Assembly (NCBI GenBank): GCA_039924425.1
Contig: JBDTAX010000099.1
Location: 1 to 21,087, forward strand
DNA: 21,087 nucleotides
Reading direction: 5' to 3'
Source: GCA-003244245 sp039924425
GTDB lineage: Bacteria; Actinomycetota; Actinomycetes; Mycobacteriales; Pseudonocardiaceae
Position numbers and translations under genes: made by a program. Positions 5,759 through 12,872 of this stretch are shown here, piece by piece. Within the stretch, counting starts at the first letter, position 1; the number at the start of each line of letters is the position of its first letter. The notes below the pieces were generated by a model. The model was given only the letters and a program-made list of their open reading frames with translations. It made no database searches and was not told where the DNA came from.

Positions 5759-6259
5759 TCATTCCACCTCGCGCGGAGCGTGTTGTGATCGGATTGGTGG
5801 TCCCAGCCGCGCCCCGCCGTGGCGTCGACGGATTTCGGCGAGAACGGATGGGTCCAGTTCGCCGACACAGGAGGCCAGGTACTGCGCTTGCTCGGCGAAG
5901 AAGCGTTCCAGTCCGCCGGGGGTGGCGACCGTAAGCGCGCGAGCGGGGCTCTCGCCCGCATTGGCGAACGTGTGCGCGGTTCCTCGAGGAACCCAGACAA
6001 ACTCGCCAGGGCCGACAACGTGTCGTTCCTCACCGACTTGGAATTCCATCTCTCCGGACAGCACGTAGAACGACTCGTCCGAATCCGAGTGCACGTGGAG
6101 GTCGGGGCCGGACTGCCATTCTTCGAGCGAGAACTCGAGGAAGCTGAGCAGTCCGGCGGTGTCCACCGCGCGGAGCTTGAAGCCTGAGGCGCTGTCACTA
6201 CTGTGGTCCCGCGCCCCCGCCCGACCGAGGATGTACGGACCCGATCGCTGGTCGCTCAC
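5759..6259 (-). CDS. Cupin-domain protein
   Basis: The product has 166 residues and contains a single cupin barrel. The first metal motif is HVHSDSDESFYVLSGEMEF, with H55, H57 and E62, and the second is VPRGTAHTFAN, with H96; together they form the usual 3-His/1-Glu metal site. The family includes dioxygenases, isomerases and sugar-binding proteins, and no substrate can be assigned. I place the start at GTG 6259, after a GGGAGAGGGAG purine tract. The frame stays open far upstream, but there it only crosses the YaaA-like gene. It lies 91 bases after that gene on the same strand and may be co-transcribed. Its 3' end faces the methyltransferase pseudogene; a weak 8-bp inverted repeat (5666-5673 and 5708-5715) lies between them. 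Confidence 0.85.
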   Translation of the reverse strand: MSDQRSGPYILGRAGARDHSSDSASGFKLRAVDTAGLLSFLEFSLEEWQSGPDLHVHSDSDESFYVLSGEMEFQVGEERHVVGPGEFVWVPRGTAHTFANAGESPARALTVATPGGLERFFAEQAQYLASCVGELDPSVLAEIRRRHGGARLGPPIRSQHAPREVE

Positions 6260-6318
6260 CGACTCCCTCTCCCCACAGGCCTCCGCGGCACTGTCTGGTG
6301 CGCTACTCGGTCGTGCAT
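6256..6318 (-). CDS. Possible 20-residue leader ORF coupled to the cupin gene
   Basis: On the minus strand, ATG 6318 follows an AAGGGAG with good spacing and opens a 20-codon frame, which is Arg-rich at its end. Its TGA (6258-6256) overlaps the GTG of the cupin gene as GTGA. The layout fits translational coupling, but the frame is short enough to occur by chance. Confidence 0.25.
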   Translation of the reverse strand: MHDRVAHQTVPRRPVGRGSR

Positions 6319-6350
6319 CTTTGTCTCCCTTTCCAGGACGCAAGACGTAA

Positions 6351-7082
6351 TCAAGCTGGGACGACGAGCTCGAGCGCGTGCTCGCCGGTGTGGTGTGCTC
6401 GCAGCCCGCCCCGCCGGGCGATCCGGGCCACCCCGTCAGCGTCGGACACCTCACGGGGCGCCTCGGCCAGCAGCCGGGCCAGCCGGCCCTTGTGCGACTT
6501 GTTGTGGTGACTGACCGGGCGCCGCCGGCCGTGGCCGTCGTCGCTGAGCACCCGCACGGTGACCGCGCCCGGCACCGGCCCCAGCGCGGTGTAACCGCCC
6601 GAGCGCAGGTCGACCACCAGCCCCGCGACCCCGGCCAGCAGCGGGGCCAGCACCGGCCGCCAGACCGAGCGCAGCGGGCCGACTCCGGGAAGCGCGCAAC
6701 CAGCGGACAGCCGGTAAGCCGGTATCGGGTCCGCCGCGGCGAGCAGCCCGAACAGCGCGGACGCCACCGCCAGCCGTGCCCGCTGGGCCGGGCGCAGCGA
6801 GCCGGCGTCCAGGGCCGCGTAGAGCACGCCGGTGTAGCGATGCAGCGCGGGCAGCGTCGGCGCGGTCCACAACGCGGCGTTGCGGTCCAGCTCACCACGT
6901 TGGCGCTCGGACAAACCCAGCGCGGCCAGCCCCGCCGGCACGTCCCCAGCCAGCGTGACCAGCTCGTCAATCAGTTTCCGACGGACCGGAGTGAGTTCAG
7001 GATGTGACAGCGCGTCCAGCCGAAGCGGCGGGCCGTCACCGCCGGGCGCCTTGGTTTCCGACGGCGGCAGCAGCACCAACAC
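6351..7082 (-). CDS. yaaA: YaaA/UPF0246 family peroxide-stress protein
   Basis: The product has 243 residues. It starts with the family signature LVLLPPSETKAPGG and ends with the conserved VSHHNKSHKGRLARLL region, followed by a short tail. E. coli YaaA lowers intracellular free iron during peroxide stress and binds DNA; the role in actinobacteria is less clear. GTG 7082 is chosen because it puts Met directly before the LVLLPPSE motif; GTG 7103, three bases after the helicase stop, would add seven residues. Neither start has a convincing ribosome site, so translation probably depends on coupling to the helicase gene upstream. It is a soluble cytosolic protein of normal length. Confidence 0.85.
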   Translation of the reverse strand: MLVLLPPSETKAPGGDGPPLRLDALSHPELTPVRRKLIDELVTLAGDVPAGLAALGLSERQRGELDRNAALWTAPTLPALHRYTGVLYAALDAGSLRPAQRARLAVASALFGLLAAADPIPAYRLSAGCALPGVGPLRSVWRPVLAPLLAGVAGLVVDLRSGGYTALGPVPGAVTVRVLSDDGHGRRRPVSHHNKSHKGRLARLLAEAPREVSDADGVARIARRGGLRAHHTGEHALELVVPA

Positions 7083-7106
7083 AGCCAGTGAGCATACGGA
7101 CACTGG

Positions 7107-8837
7107 CTACTGGGAGCGCAGGTAGGCGATGCGTTTTTCGAGGTCCTCGGCGGTGGCCATCGCGGTGGGCGGGCCGCCGCACGCGGTGCGGACCTCCTGG
7201 TGGATCGCCCCGTGCGGCCGGTTGGTGCGGTGGTGGGCCAGCGCGACCAGGGTGTTGAGCTCCCGGCGCAGCCCCACGAGACGTTCCCGAGTCGTCGGCG
7301 CCCGAGCGGCCGCGGGCGCTGGTGAGGGTGCGGCCGCTCGCGCGGACGCCCGGTCCAGCTGCTTCTTCTGGCGCCGCTGCAGCAGCGCCCGCATCTGGTC
7401 GGGCTCCAGCAGTCCGGGCAGCCCGAGGTAGTCCTGCTCATCCTCGCTGGTGGCGAAGGCGGCCGTGCCGAACGACGCGCCCTCGTAGATCACCTGGTCC
7501 AGCTCGGCGCTCGCACCCAGCGCGGTGAACGCGCGCTCCTGCTCTCCGGGCTCGTCGCGCTGGGCGTTGGCCCGCGCGAGCAGGTCGTCGTCCCAGCCCT
7601 CCTCGGCCCGGTGCGGCGCGCCGAGCACGTGGTCGCGCGCTTTCTCCAGCTCGCTGGCCAGCCCGAGCAGCACGGGCACGCTGGGCAGGAACACCGTCGC
7701 GGTCTCCCCGGGCCGCCGGGACCGGACGAACCGGCCGACCGCCTGAGCGAAATACAGCGGAGTGGCCGCCGAGGTCGCGTACACCCCGACCGCCAGCCGG
7801 GGCACGTCGACGCCCTCGGACACCATCCGGACCGCCACCAGCCAGCGCTCGTCGGAGTCGGCGAACGCGGCGATCCGGGCGGATGCCGACGGGTCGTCGG
7901 ACAGCACCAGCACCGGGTCCCGACCGGTGATCTTGCGCAGGATCCCGGCGTAGGCCCGGGCCGCGGTGTGGTCAGTGGCGATCACCAAACCGGCCGCGTC
8001 GGGCAGCGCGCCGGCCCGGAGCTGGGCCAGCCGGGTGACGGCGGCGGCGAGCACCGCCGGGATCCACTCCCCCGCCGGGTCCAGCGCGGTGCGCCAAGCC
8101 CGCGCGGTGTGCTCGGCGGTGAGCGGCTCGCCCAGCCGCGCCGAGTACTCCTCCCCCGCGCTGGTCCGCCAGTGCGCCTCACCGGAGTAGGCAAGGAACA
8201 TCACCGGCCGCACCACCCCGTCGGCCAGCGCCTCGGAGTAGCCGTAGAAGTGATCCGCGGTCGAGCGCAACGCGCCGGCGCCGTCCGGTTCGTAGCTGAC
8301 GAACGGGATCGGGGTGTCGTCGCTGCGGAACGGGGTCCCGGTCAGGGCGAGCCGGCGAGCCGCCGGGGTGAACGCCTCGCGCACCCCGTCACCCCAGCTC
8401 TTGGCGTCTCCCGCGTGGTGGATCTCGTCAAGCACCACCAGGGTGCGGCGGGTCTCGGTACGCACCCGGTGCAGGGTCGGGTGTGCCGCGACCTGGGCGT
8501 AGGTGACGGCGACGCCGTGGTAGTCGCGAGAGGTCGCGCCCACCGAGTTGCGGAACTCCGGGTCCAGCGCCAGGCCCACCTCGGCCGCCGCGGCCGCCCA
8601 CTGGTGCTTGAGGTGCTCGGTGGGAGCGACCACGGTCACCGCGTGCACGGTCCGGTCGGCCAGCAGCTCAGCCGCCACCCGCAACGCGAAGGTCGTCTTG
8701 CCGGCACCCGGCGTGGCGACCGCGAGGAAGTCCCTCGGCGAGCTGGCCAGGTACTGGGCCAGCGCACCGCGCTGCCAGGCGCGCAGCGGCCGGGTGGACG
8801 ATGCGCCAACGGCGGCGGTCTCGGCGGGGCGGGACAC
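7107..8837 (-). CDS. DEAD/DEAH-box superfamily 2 helicase
   Basis: The product has 576 residues with a complete SF2 motif set. Walker A is ATPGAGKT (41-48), motif II is DEIH (137-140), motif III is LTGTPFR (near 165-171), the second RecA domain carries VRMVSEGVDVPRLAVGVYAT, and motif VI is QAVGRFVRSRR (365-375). The C-terminal third, from about 480, is Ala/Arg-rich and helical and may be a linker plus a small helical domain ending RIAYLRSQ. The architecture resembles the conserved actinobacterial helicase of the RAD25/ERCC3-like group; the substrate is not known to me. The start is GTG 8837, with AAGGAG about 13 bases upstream, a rather long spacing. It leads a minus-strand run with the YaaA-like gene 24 bases downstream. 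Confidence 0.92.
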   Translation of the reverse strand: MSRPAETAAVGASSTRPLRAWQRGALAQYLASSPRDFLAVATPGAGKTTFALRVAAELLADRTVHAVTVVAPTEHLKHQWAAAAAEVGLALDPEFRNSVGATSRDYHGVAVTYAQVAAHPTLHRVRTETRRTLVVLDEIHHAGDAKSWGDGVREAFTPAARRLALTGTPFRSDDTPIPFVSYEPDGAGALRSTADHFYGYSEALADGVVRPVMFLAYSGEAHWRTSAGEEYSARLGEPLTAEHTARAWRTALDPAGEWIPAVLAAAVTRLAQLRAGALPDAAGLVIATDHTAARAYAGILRKITGRDPVLVLSDDPSASARIAAFADSDERWLVAVRMVSEGVDVPRLAVGVYATSAATPLYFAQAVGRFVRSRRPGETATVFLPSVPVLLGLASELEKARDHVLGAPHRAEEGWDDDLLARANAQRDEPGEQERAFTALGASAELDQVIYEGASFGTAAFATSEDEQDYLGLPGLLEPDQMRALLQRRQKKQLDRASARAAAPSPAPAAARAPTTRERLVGLRRELNTLVALAHHRTNRPHGAIHQEVRTACGGPPTAMATAEDLEKRIAYLRSQ

Positions 8838-8891
8838 GGCGGGCGACGCACTCCTTATGATCTAGGGCGACATGGGCGCTGGCGCGCCCTT

Positions 8892-8931
8892 GTGAGTGGC
8901 AATACGAGCCAGAGGTCGCATCGCCACTCAC
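8892..8931. repeat. Palindromic repeat GTGAGTGGC/GCCACTCAC
   Basis: GTGAGTGGC (8892-8900) and GCCACTCAC (8923-8931) are perfect 9-bp arms around a 22-base loop, in the gap between two divergent genes. A related palindrome lies at 12816-12857, which suggests a dispersed repeat family rather than a dedicated operator. Apart from this I see no clear promoter in the gap 8838-9071. Confidence 0.5.
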
Positions 8932-9071
8932 GGGTTTGGTTCGGGCGGGTTCGGCGGGGCCGAACGCTACCGTGCGGGGTCGGCGAACCGCTCGGGCCGG
9001 GCACGCGAATCTTCATCAGCTCCTCATCAGCAGGACACCCACCCCTGGGCAGCGATCGAGTAGGAGTGCCC

Positions 9072-9950
9072 ATGTCCTTCGACATCGTCAACTACAGCGC
9101 CACCGCCCGCCGGGTGGTGGACGACGACGTCGACTACTCCGCGTTCGAACGCACCCCGCTGCCTGAGGCTGCCCTGCGGGCCGTGCGGTACATGTCCGAC
9201 GTCGAGAGCCACACCATCTGCTACCTGCGGGATCTGCTGGTCACACCGTCGCACCAAGACCCGGAGATCACGACGTTTCTGACCATGTGGGCCTACGAGG
9301 AGTACTGGCACGGCGAGGTGCTGGACAAGGTGCTGGCCGCGCACGGCCAGATGGTGGGTCCCGATCGGATCCGCCGCATCCGGCTCGCCCAGGGCCGCAA
9401 TGACCGGTTGTCCCCGGTCTACCAGGCGCTGGCGGCCAACCTGGTCGGCGACGACTTCATCGCCGTGCACATGACCTTCGGAGTGATCAACGAATGGTCC
9501 ACCTACGCCGGTTATGGGCGGTTGCTGGCCCAGACGGACCATCCCGAGTTGACCAAGGTGGTCGGCCGTATCCAGCGGCAGGAGACCCGGCACGTGGCCT
9601 TCTACGCCAGCCAGGCGCGGGAGCGGCTGGAGCGCTCGCGGGCCGCCCGGCTGCTGACCCGGCTTATCCTGCGGGTGGCGTGGACCCCGGTAGGGTCGGG
9701 GATCATGCCCATCCCCGAGACCGCGTTCCTGTTGCGTTACCTGATGGGCGGTCCCGAGGGCGCCCGGATGATCAGTCAGATCGACGACAAGATCGACCGA
9801 TTGCCCGGCCTCGCTGGCCTGCGCCTGGTCAGCCGCGCCGCCGCCGGCTACGGGGTGGGGCCCGATGCCGCCAGCCATGGCACCAGCCCGGCCCAGCGAG
9901 CCGGCCGCCTGCTGTGGTCCCTGCTGCGCTCTCCCGCACTCAGCCGCTGA
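9072..9950 (+). CDS. Ferritin-like diiron protein
   Basis: The product has 292 residues. Four helices carry likely iron ligands: E45 and H47 in VESHT, E77 and H80 in YEEYWHGE, E141 in INEWSTY, and E171 and H174 in RQETRHVAF. This spacing matches ferritin-like diiron proteins related to acyl-ACP desaturases and similar oxygenases, so oxidation, hydroxylation or desaturation of a lipid-like substrate is possible. The substrate is unknown. ATG 9072 follows a GGAG at 9063-9066. There is no signal peptide, and the region near 205-225 is moderately hydrophobic. Its stop overlaps the convergent larE gene by 11 bases. Its closeness to the lar and lipid-type genes suggests, but does not prove, a shared pathway. 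Confidence 0.8.
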   Translation: MSFDIVNYSATARRVVDDDVDYSAFERTPLPEAALRAVRYMSDVESHTICYLRDLLVTPSHQDPEITTFLTMWAYEEYWHGEVLDKVLAAHGQMVGPDRIRRIRLAQGRNDRLSPVYQALAANLVGDDFIAVHMTFGVINEWSTYAGYGRLLAQTDHPELTKVVGRIQRQETRHVAFYASQARERLERSRAARLLTRLILRVAWTPVGSGIMPIPETAFLLRYLMGGPEGARMISQIDDKIDRLPGLAGLRLVSRAAAGYGVGPDAASHGTSPAQRAGRLLWSLLRSPALSR

Positions 9951-10776
9951 GTGACCCCGAGTGATAACGCGCCAGTTCACCCGTTCCGCGCAGGCCCGCT
10001 TGCGCGACTCGCGTCAGCAACCCCGCCCGTGCCTGGACGGAAACGCCCTCCAGAGCGGTCGGGTCGAGCTCGATCCGGAAACCGGCGTCCCCCAGCAACC
10101 GGACCCGCAGATCGAGCACCGGAACCCGATGCTCGGCGAGGTATCCGCGCGCGGCCAGCTCGGCCCGCTCGACCAACGCCAGCGTCTGGATGGTCACCGG
10201 TATCCCGACCGCGACCCGGGAGGCCAGGCACGGGGTGCTCGGCTTGTCCCACACCGCCAGGTTCCAGTGCGCCGCCAGCGCGCGCACCATCTCCTTGGTG
10301 GCGCCCACCTCGGCGAGCGGCTCGCACACCCCGAGTTCAGCGGCCGCCCGCAGTCCCGGGCGGTGCGCGGCGCGCCGGTCATCAAGGTGTGTGCCGGTCG
10401 CGACGTGGGTGAACCCGCGCCGCCGCGCGAGATCACGCACCGCGGTGAGCACGGTCCGCTTACAGAAGTAGCAGCGATCGCCGGCATTGGCCCGGTAGCC
10501 CGGGTCGGTGTGCTCGTCGGTGCGCAGCACCACCAATTCCGCCCCGATCTGCCCGGCGACGCGCCGCGCGCTCGTGAGCTCGGCGCGGGCCAGGCTGGGC
10601 GAGTCGGCGATCGCGGCCAGCACGGCGCCGGCGCCGAGCGCCCGGCGGGCCGCGGCCAGCACCACGGCGGAGTCGACGCCGCCCGAGAAGGCCACCACCA
10701 GAGCGTCCAACCGCCGCAGGCGGTCGAGCAGAGCCGTCGCGATGGAGGTGGTACTGGTGAGATCCGCAGTGTGCAT
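9940..10776 (-). CDS. larE: LarE, sulfur insertion enzyme for the nickel-pincer cofactor
   Basis: The product has 278 residues. LarE converts the two carboxylates of P2CMN to thiocarboxylates, an ATP-dependent step in NPN cofactor synthesis. The N-terminal PP-loop is VVAFSGGVDSAVVL, with SGGVDS at 31-36, and the AMP-forming region follows. Three Cys are placed for an iron-sulfur cluster: C102 and C105 in RCYFCK, and C183 in PCLASR. L. plantarum LarE sacrifices one Cys equivalent to C183, while three-Cys LarEs such as that of T. maritima hold a [4Fe-4S] cluster; this protein fits the second type. The start is ATG 10776; further upstream the frame merely crosses larB and larC on the opposite strand. 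It is divergent from larB, with a 57-base gap. Confidence 0.93.
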   Translation of the reverse strand: MHTADLTSTTSIATALLDRLRRLDALVVAFSGGVDSAVVLAAARRALGAGAVLAAIADSPSLARAELTSARRVAGQIGAELVVLRTDEHTDPGYRANAGDRCYFCKRTVLTAVRDLARRRGFTHVATGTHLDDRRAAHRPGLRAAAELGVCEPLAEVGATKEMVRALAAHWNLAVWDKPSTPCLASRVAVGIPVTIQTLALVERAELAARGYLAEHRVPVLDLRVRLLGDAGFRIELDPTALEGVSVQARAGLLTRVAQAGLRGTGELARYHSGSLSG

Positions 10777-10833
10777 GGTCCACGATCCTCGCATGTCCGG
10801 GGTACTGGCGCGTCGCGTGAGATAGTCGGCGCC
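10777..10833. promoter_or_regulatory. Divergent larE/larB control region
   Basis: These 57 bases separate the starts of larE (minus) and larB (plus), so promoters for both cofactor genes must lie in or just around this gap. GATAGT at 10821-10826 could serve as a -10 for larB but lies very close to its GTG. No palindromic operator or riboswitch-like structure is visible. Confidence 0.35.
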
Positions 10834-11571
10834 GTGCCCGACCCCACACCGCGGGACCCCACGTCGCACCCAGGGCAGACCGGGGCCGGTGACCGGGTCG
10901 GTGTGGTGGGCGATATCGCCCGGCTGGATCTGGACCGCGCTCGACGCACCGCCGTGCCTGAGGTCGTCTTCGCCGAGGGCAAGACCGAGGAGCAGACGCT
11001 GCGGCTGCTGGCCGCGAAGCGGCGCGGTGACCCCGAGTGCCCCGCGCTGGCGACCCGGTGCCCCGAAGGCGTGCTGCGCCGGGCGCCGGGCGCCTTCCCG
11101 GCCGAGCCGGTGCTGGTTGACCTCCTCGGGCGGACCGTCATCGTCGGTGCGCTGCCCCCCGCTCGCGGGTTCGTCGCGGTGCTCACCGGGGGCACCTCGG
11201 ACCTGCCGGTCGCGCACGAGGCGATCGCCACCCTGCAGGCGCTCGGCGCCGGGCACCGGTTGATCGCCGATGTCGGGGTCGCCGGGTTGCACCGGTTGCT
11301 CGCGCACCTCGACGAGCTGTCCGACGCCGACTGCGTGATCGCCATCGCCGGAATGGAAGGCACTCTGGCCGGGGTGGTGACCGGGCTGATCCGAGCGCCG
11401 GTGGTCGGGGTGCCCACCAGCGTGGGCTACGGGGTGAGCGCAGGCGGGTACACCGCCGCGGCGGCGATGCTCGCCTCCTGCGCACCCGGGCTGACCGTGG
11501 TCAACATCGACAACGGGTTCGGCGCGGCGGCCCACGCCGTCAAGATCGTCACGCGGGTGCACGGTGGCTGA
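10834..11571 (+). CDS. larB: LarB, NaAD carboxylase/hydrolase of NPN cofactor synthesis
   Basis: The product has 245 residues. LarB carboxylates nicotinic acid adenine dinucleotide at C5 and hydrolyses it to P2CMN, the first step of NPN synthesis. Family features are ARLDLDRARR, PEVVFAEGKT (42-51), LTGGTSDLPVAHEA (117-130), and the PurE-like end CVIAIAGMEGTLAGVVTGL with VVGVPTSVGYG. The N-terminus is short: many LarBs carry about 40 more residues before the ARLD motif. GTG 10834 is chosen as the first start after the divergent larE; a ribosome site is not obvious. Its stop overlaps the larC GTG by 8 bases, so larB and larC are coupled. Confidence 0.93.
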   Translation: MPDPTPRDPTSHPGQTGAGDRVGVVGDIARLDLDRARRTAVPEVVFAEGKTEEQTLRLLAAKRRGDPECPALATRCPEGVLRRAPGAFPAEPVLVDLLGRTVIVGALPPARGFVAVLTGGTSDLPVAHEAIATLQALGAGHRLIADVGVAGLHRLLAHLDELSDADCVIAIAGMEGTLAGVVTGLIRAPVVGVPTSVGYGVSAGGYTAAAAMLASCAPGLTVVNIDNGFGAAAHAVKIVTRVHGG

Positions 11572-12820
11572 GCCCAGGGTTTGTGAAAGCAGGGTTTGCG
11601 AAAACAGGGCGGCGCATCTGGACTGCACCGCCGGTGTGGCCGGGGACATGCTGCTCGGCGCGCTGCTCGACGCAGGCGCTGACCTCGCTGCGGTGCGCGC
11701 CGCGGTCAGGTCGTTGGGGGTGCCCGGCCTGGATGTCGCGCTCGAGCAGACCCGGCGGTGCGGATTGCGCTGTGCGCGGGCCGTCGTGATTACCCCGGCC
11801 GCCGGCCAGCCCACTCGGGGGCTGGCCGAGGTGCTGGCCGCCATCGAGGCCGCCGAGCTGGGTACCGCAGCCGCCCAGCTGGCCGCCGGCACCTTCCGGA
11901 TCCTCGCCGACGCGGAAGCGGCGGTGCACGGCATCCCGGCCGAGCTGGTGCATTTCCATGAGGTAGGAGCCGCCGACGCGCTGGCCGACGTGGTCGGTAC
12001 CGCGGTCGCGGCCGAGCAGCTCGGCTTGCTCGCGCATGACGCGCTGGTGAGCTGCTCGGCGCTGGCGGCCGGCAGCGGCACCGCGCGCACCGCGCACGGC
12101 ACGATCCCGATCCCGGCCCCCGCCGTCCTGCGGATCGCGGCCGACCATGGCCTGCCGCTGGCCGGTGGGAACCTGGCCGGGGAGCGCACCACACCCACCG
12201 GAGCGGCCCTGGTCGCGGCGCTGGCCACGCCAGGCCCGCTGCTCCCGATGATCGTTGAGGCGGTGGGCAGCGGCGCTGGGCACCAGGACTTCCCGGACCG
12301 GCCCAACATCACCCGGCTGGTGCTCGGCAGTGCCACCGAATCAGCGCCAGGTCCGGCCGAGCCGATCACGGTGGTGGAGACCACCGTCGATGATCTCGAC
12401 CCGGAGCTGTGGCCCGGGGTGCTGCGCGCGGTCCGAGCGGCCGGCGCGTGGGACTGCTGGACCACCGCCACCGTCGGTCGACACGGCAGACCCGGGCAGG
12501 TGCTCACCGCGCTGTGCACCGAGCCGCTGCGCCCCGCGGTGGTGGACGCGGTGTTCCGGCACAGCACCACCCTCGGCGTGCGGTGGGCACGCTGGCAACG
12601 CACGACGCTGCCCAGGACCAGCGTCCCCGTGCCGGTGGGGCCACCGGGGCGCGAGCAGGAGATCACCGTCAAAGTCGCCGCCGGACCGGGCGGGCAGCGG
12701 ACCGCCAAGGCTGAGCTCGCCGACGCCGAGCGAGTCGCCCAAGCACTAGGATGGCCAGTTCGCCGGGTGCGCGAGGCCGCCCTGTCCGCCTACCACCGCG
12801 ACCATCCGGCCCAGTCGTGA
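11564..12820 (+). CDS. larC: LarC, nickel insertion cyclometallase
   Basis: The product has 418 residues. LarC inserts nickel into P2TMN in a CTP-dependent reaction, completing the cofactor. Motifs include DCTAGVAGDM (20-29), the His-rich HFHEVGAADALADVVG (130-145), HGTIPIPAPAV, and the C-terminal domain start VVETTVDDLDPELWPGVL. Unlike L. plantarum, where larC1 and larC2 are joined by a programmed frameshift, both parts are one frame here. The GTG at 11564 overlaps larB. The next in-frame ATG lies inside the DCxxGxxGDM motif, so the start must be near here. Residues 5-14 (RVCESRVCEN) come from a 15-bp tandem duplication. Confidence 0.93.
   Translation: MAEPRVCESRVCENRAAHLDCTAGVAGDMLLGALLDAGADLAAVRAAVRSLGVPGLDVALEQTRRCGLRCARAVVITPAAGQPTRGLAEVLAAIEAAELGTAAAQLAAGTFRILADAEAAVHGIPAELVHFHEVGAADALADVVGTAVAAEQLGLLAHDALVSCSALAAGSGTARTAHGTIPIPAPAVLRIAADHGLPLAGGNLAGERTTPTGAALVAALATPGPLLPMIVEAVGSGAGHQDFPDRPNITRLVLGSATESAPGPAEPITVVETTVDDLDPELWPGVLRAVRAAGAWDCWTTATVGRHGRPGQVLTALCTEPLRPAVVDAVFRHSTTLGVRWARWQRTTLPRTSVPVPVGPPGREQEITVKVAAGPGGQRTAKAELADAERVAQALGWPVRRVREAALSAYHRDHPAQS
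11575..11604 (+). repeat. 15-bp tandem duplication at the larC 5' end
   Basis: Two adjacent 15-bp units (11575-11589 and 11590-11604) differ at two positions, and five bases of a third copy (CAGGG, 11605-11609) follow. The unit is in frame and encodes RVCES then RVCEN, placing two extra Cys ahead of the conserved LarC N-terminus. Confidence 0.7.
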
Positions 12821-12857
12821 GTGCCAAACGGTGTCACAGCACTCAATGCCACTCACG
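12816..12857. repeat. Palindromic repeat CGTGAGTG/CACTCACG over the larC stop
   Basis: CGTGAGTG (12816-12823) and CACTCACG (12850-12857) form 8-bp perfect arms around 26 bases; an inner alternative stem pairs GAGTGC (12819-12824) with GCACTC (12839-12844). The larC TGA (12818-12820) lies inside the first arm. Same family as the palindrome at 8892-8931. It could attenuate transcription between larC and the next gene, but there is no T tract. Confidence 0.5.
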
Positions 12858-12872
12858 AGCGCCGGAGGCGCC

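Noticed and set aside
5077..5934. 285-codon plus-strand frame as an independent gene
   Set aside because: Only its first 100 or so residues resemble the methyltransferase; after about 5400 the homology moves to another frame and the rest is Arg-rich shadow, partly antisense to the cupin gene.
6260..6970. Long minus-strand upstream extension of the cupin frame
   Set aside because: It overlaps the YaaA-like gene in another frame on the same strand, and the cupin has a good GTG with a purine tract at 6259.
7611..9071. Plus-strand open frame leading into the diiron protein
   Set aside because: It is antisense to the helicase and rich in Arg, Gly, His and Pro. The diiron family similarity starts at ATG 9072, which has its own GGAG.
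9961..10833. Plus-strand extension upstream of larB
   Set aside because: It crosses larE on the opposite strand; LarB similarity begins only after GTG 10834.
10777..12708. Very long minus-strand open frame extending upstream of larE
   Set aside because: It is antisense to larB and larC, which have clear family motifs. The amino-acid mix (Ser, Thr, Arg, Pro, Ala) is that of a GC-rich shadow frame; the LarE homology begins at ATG 10776.
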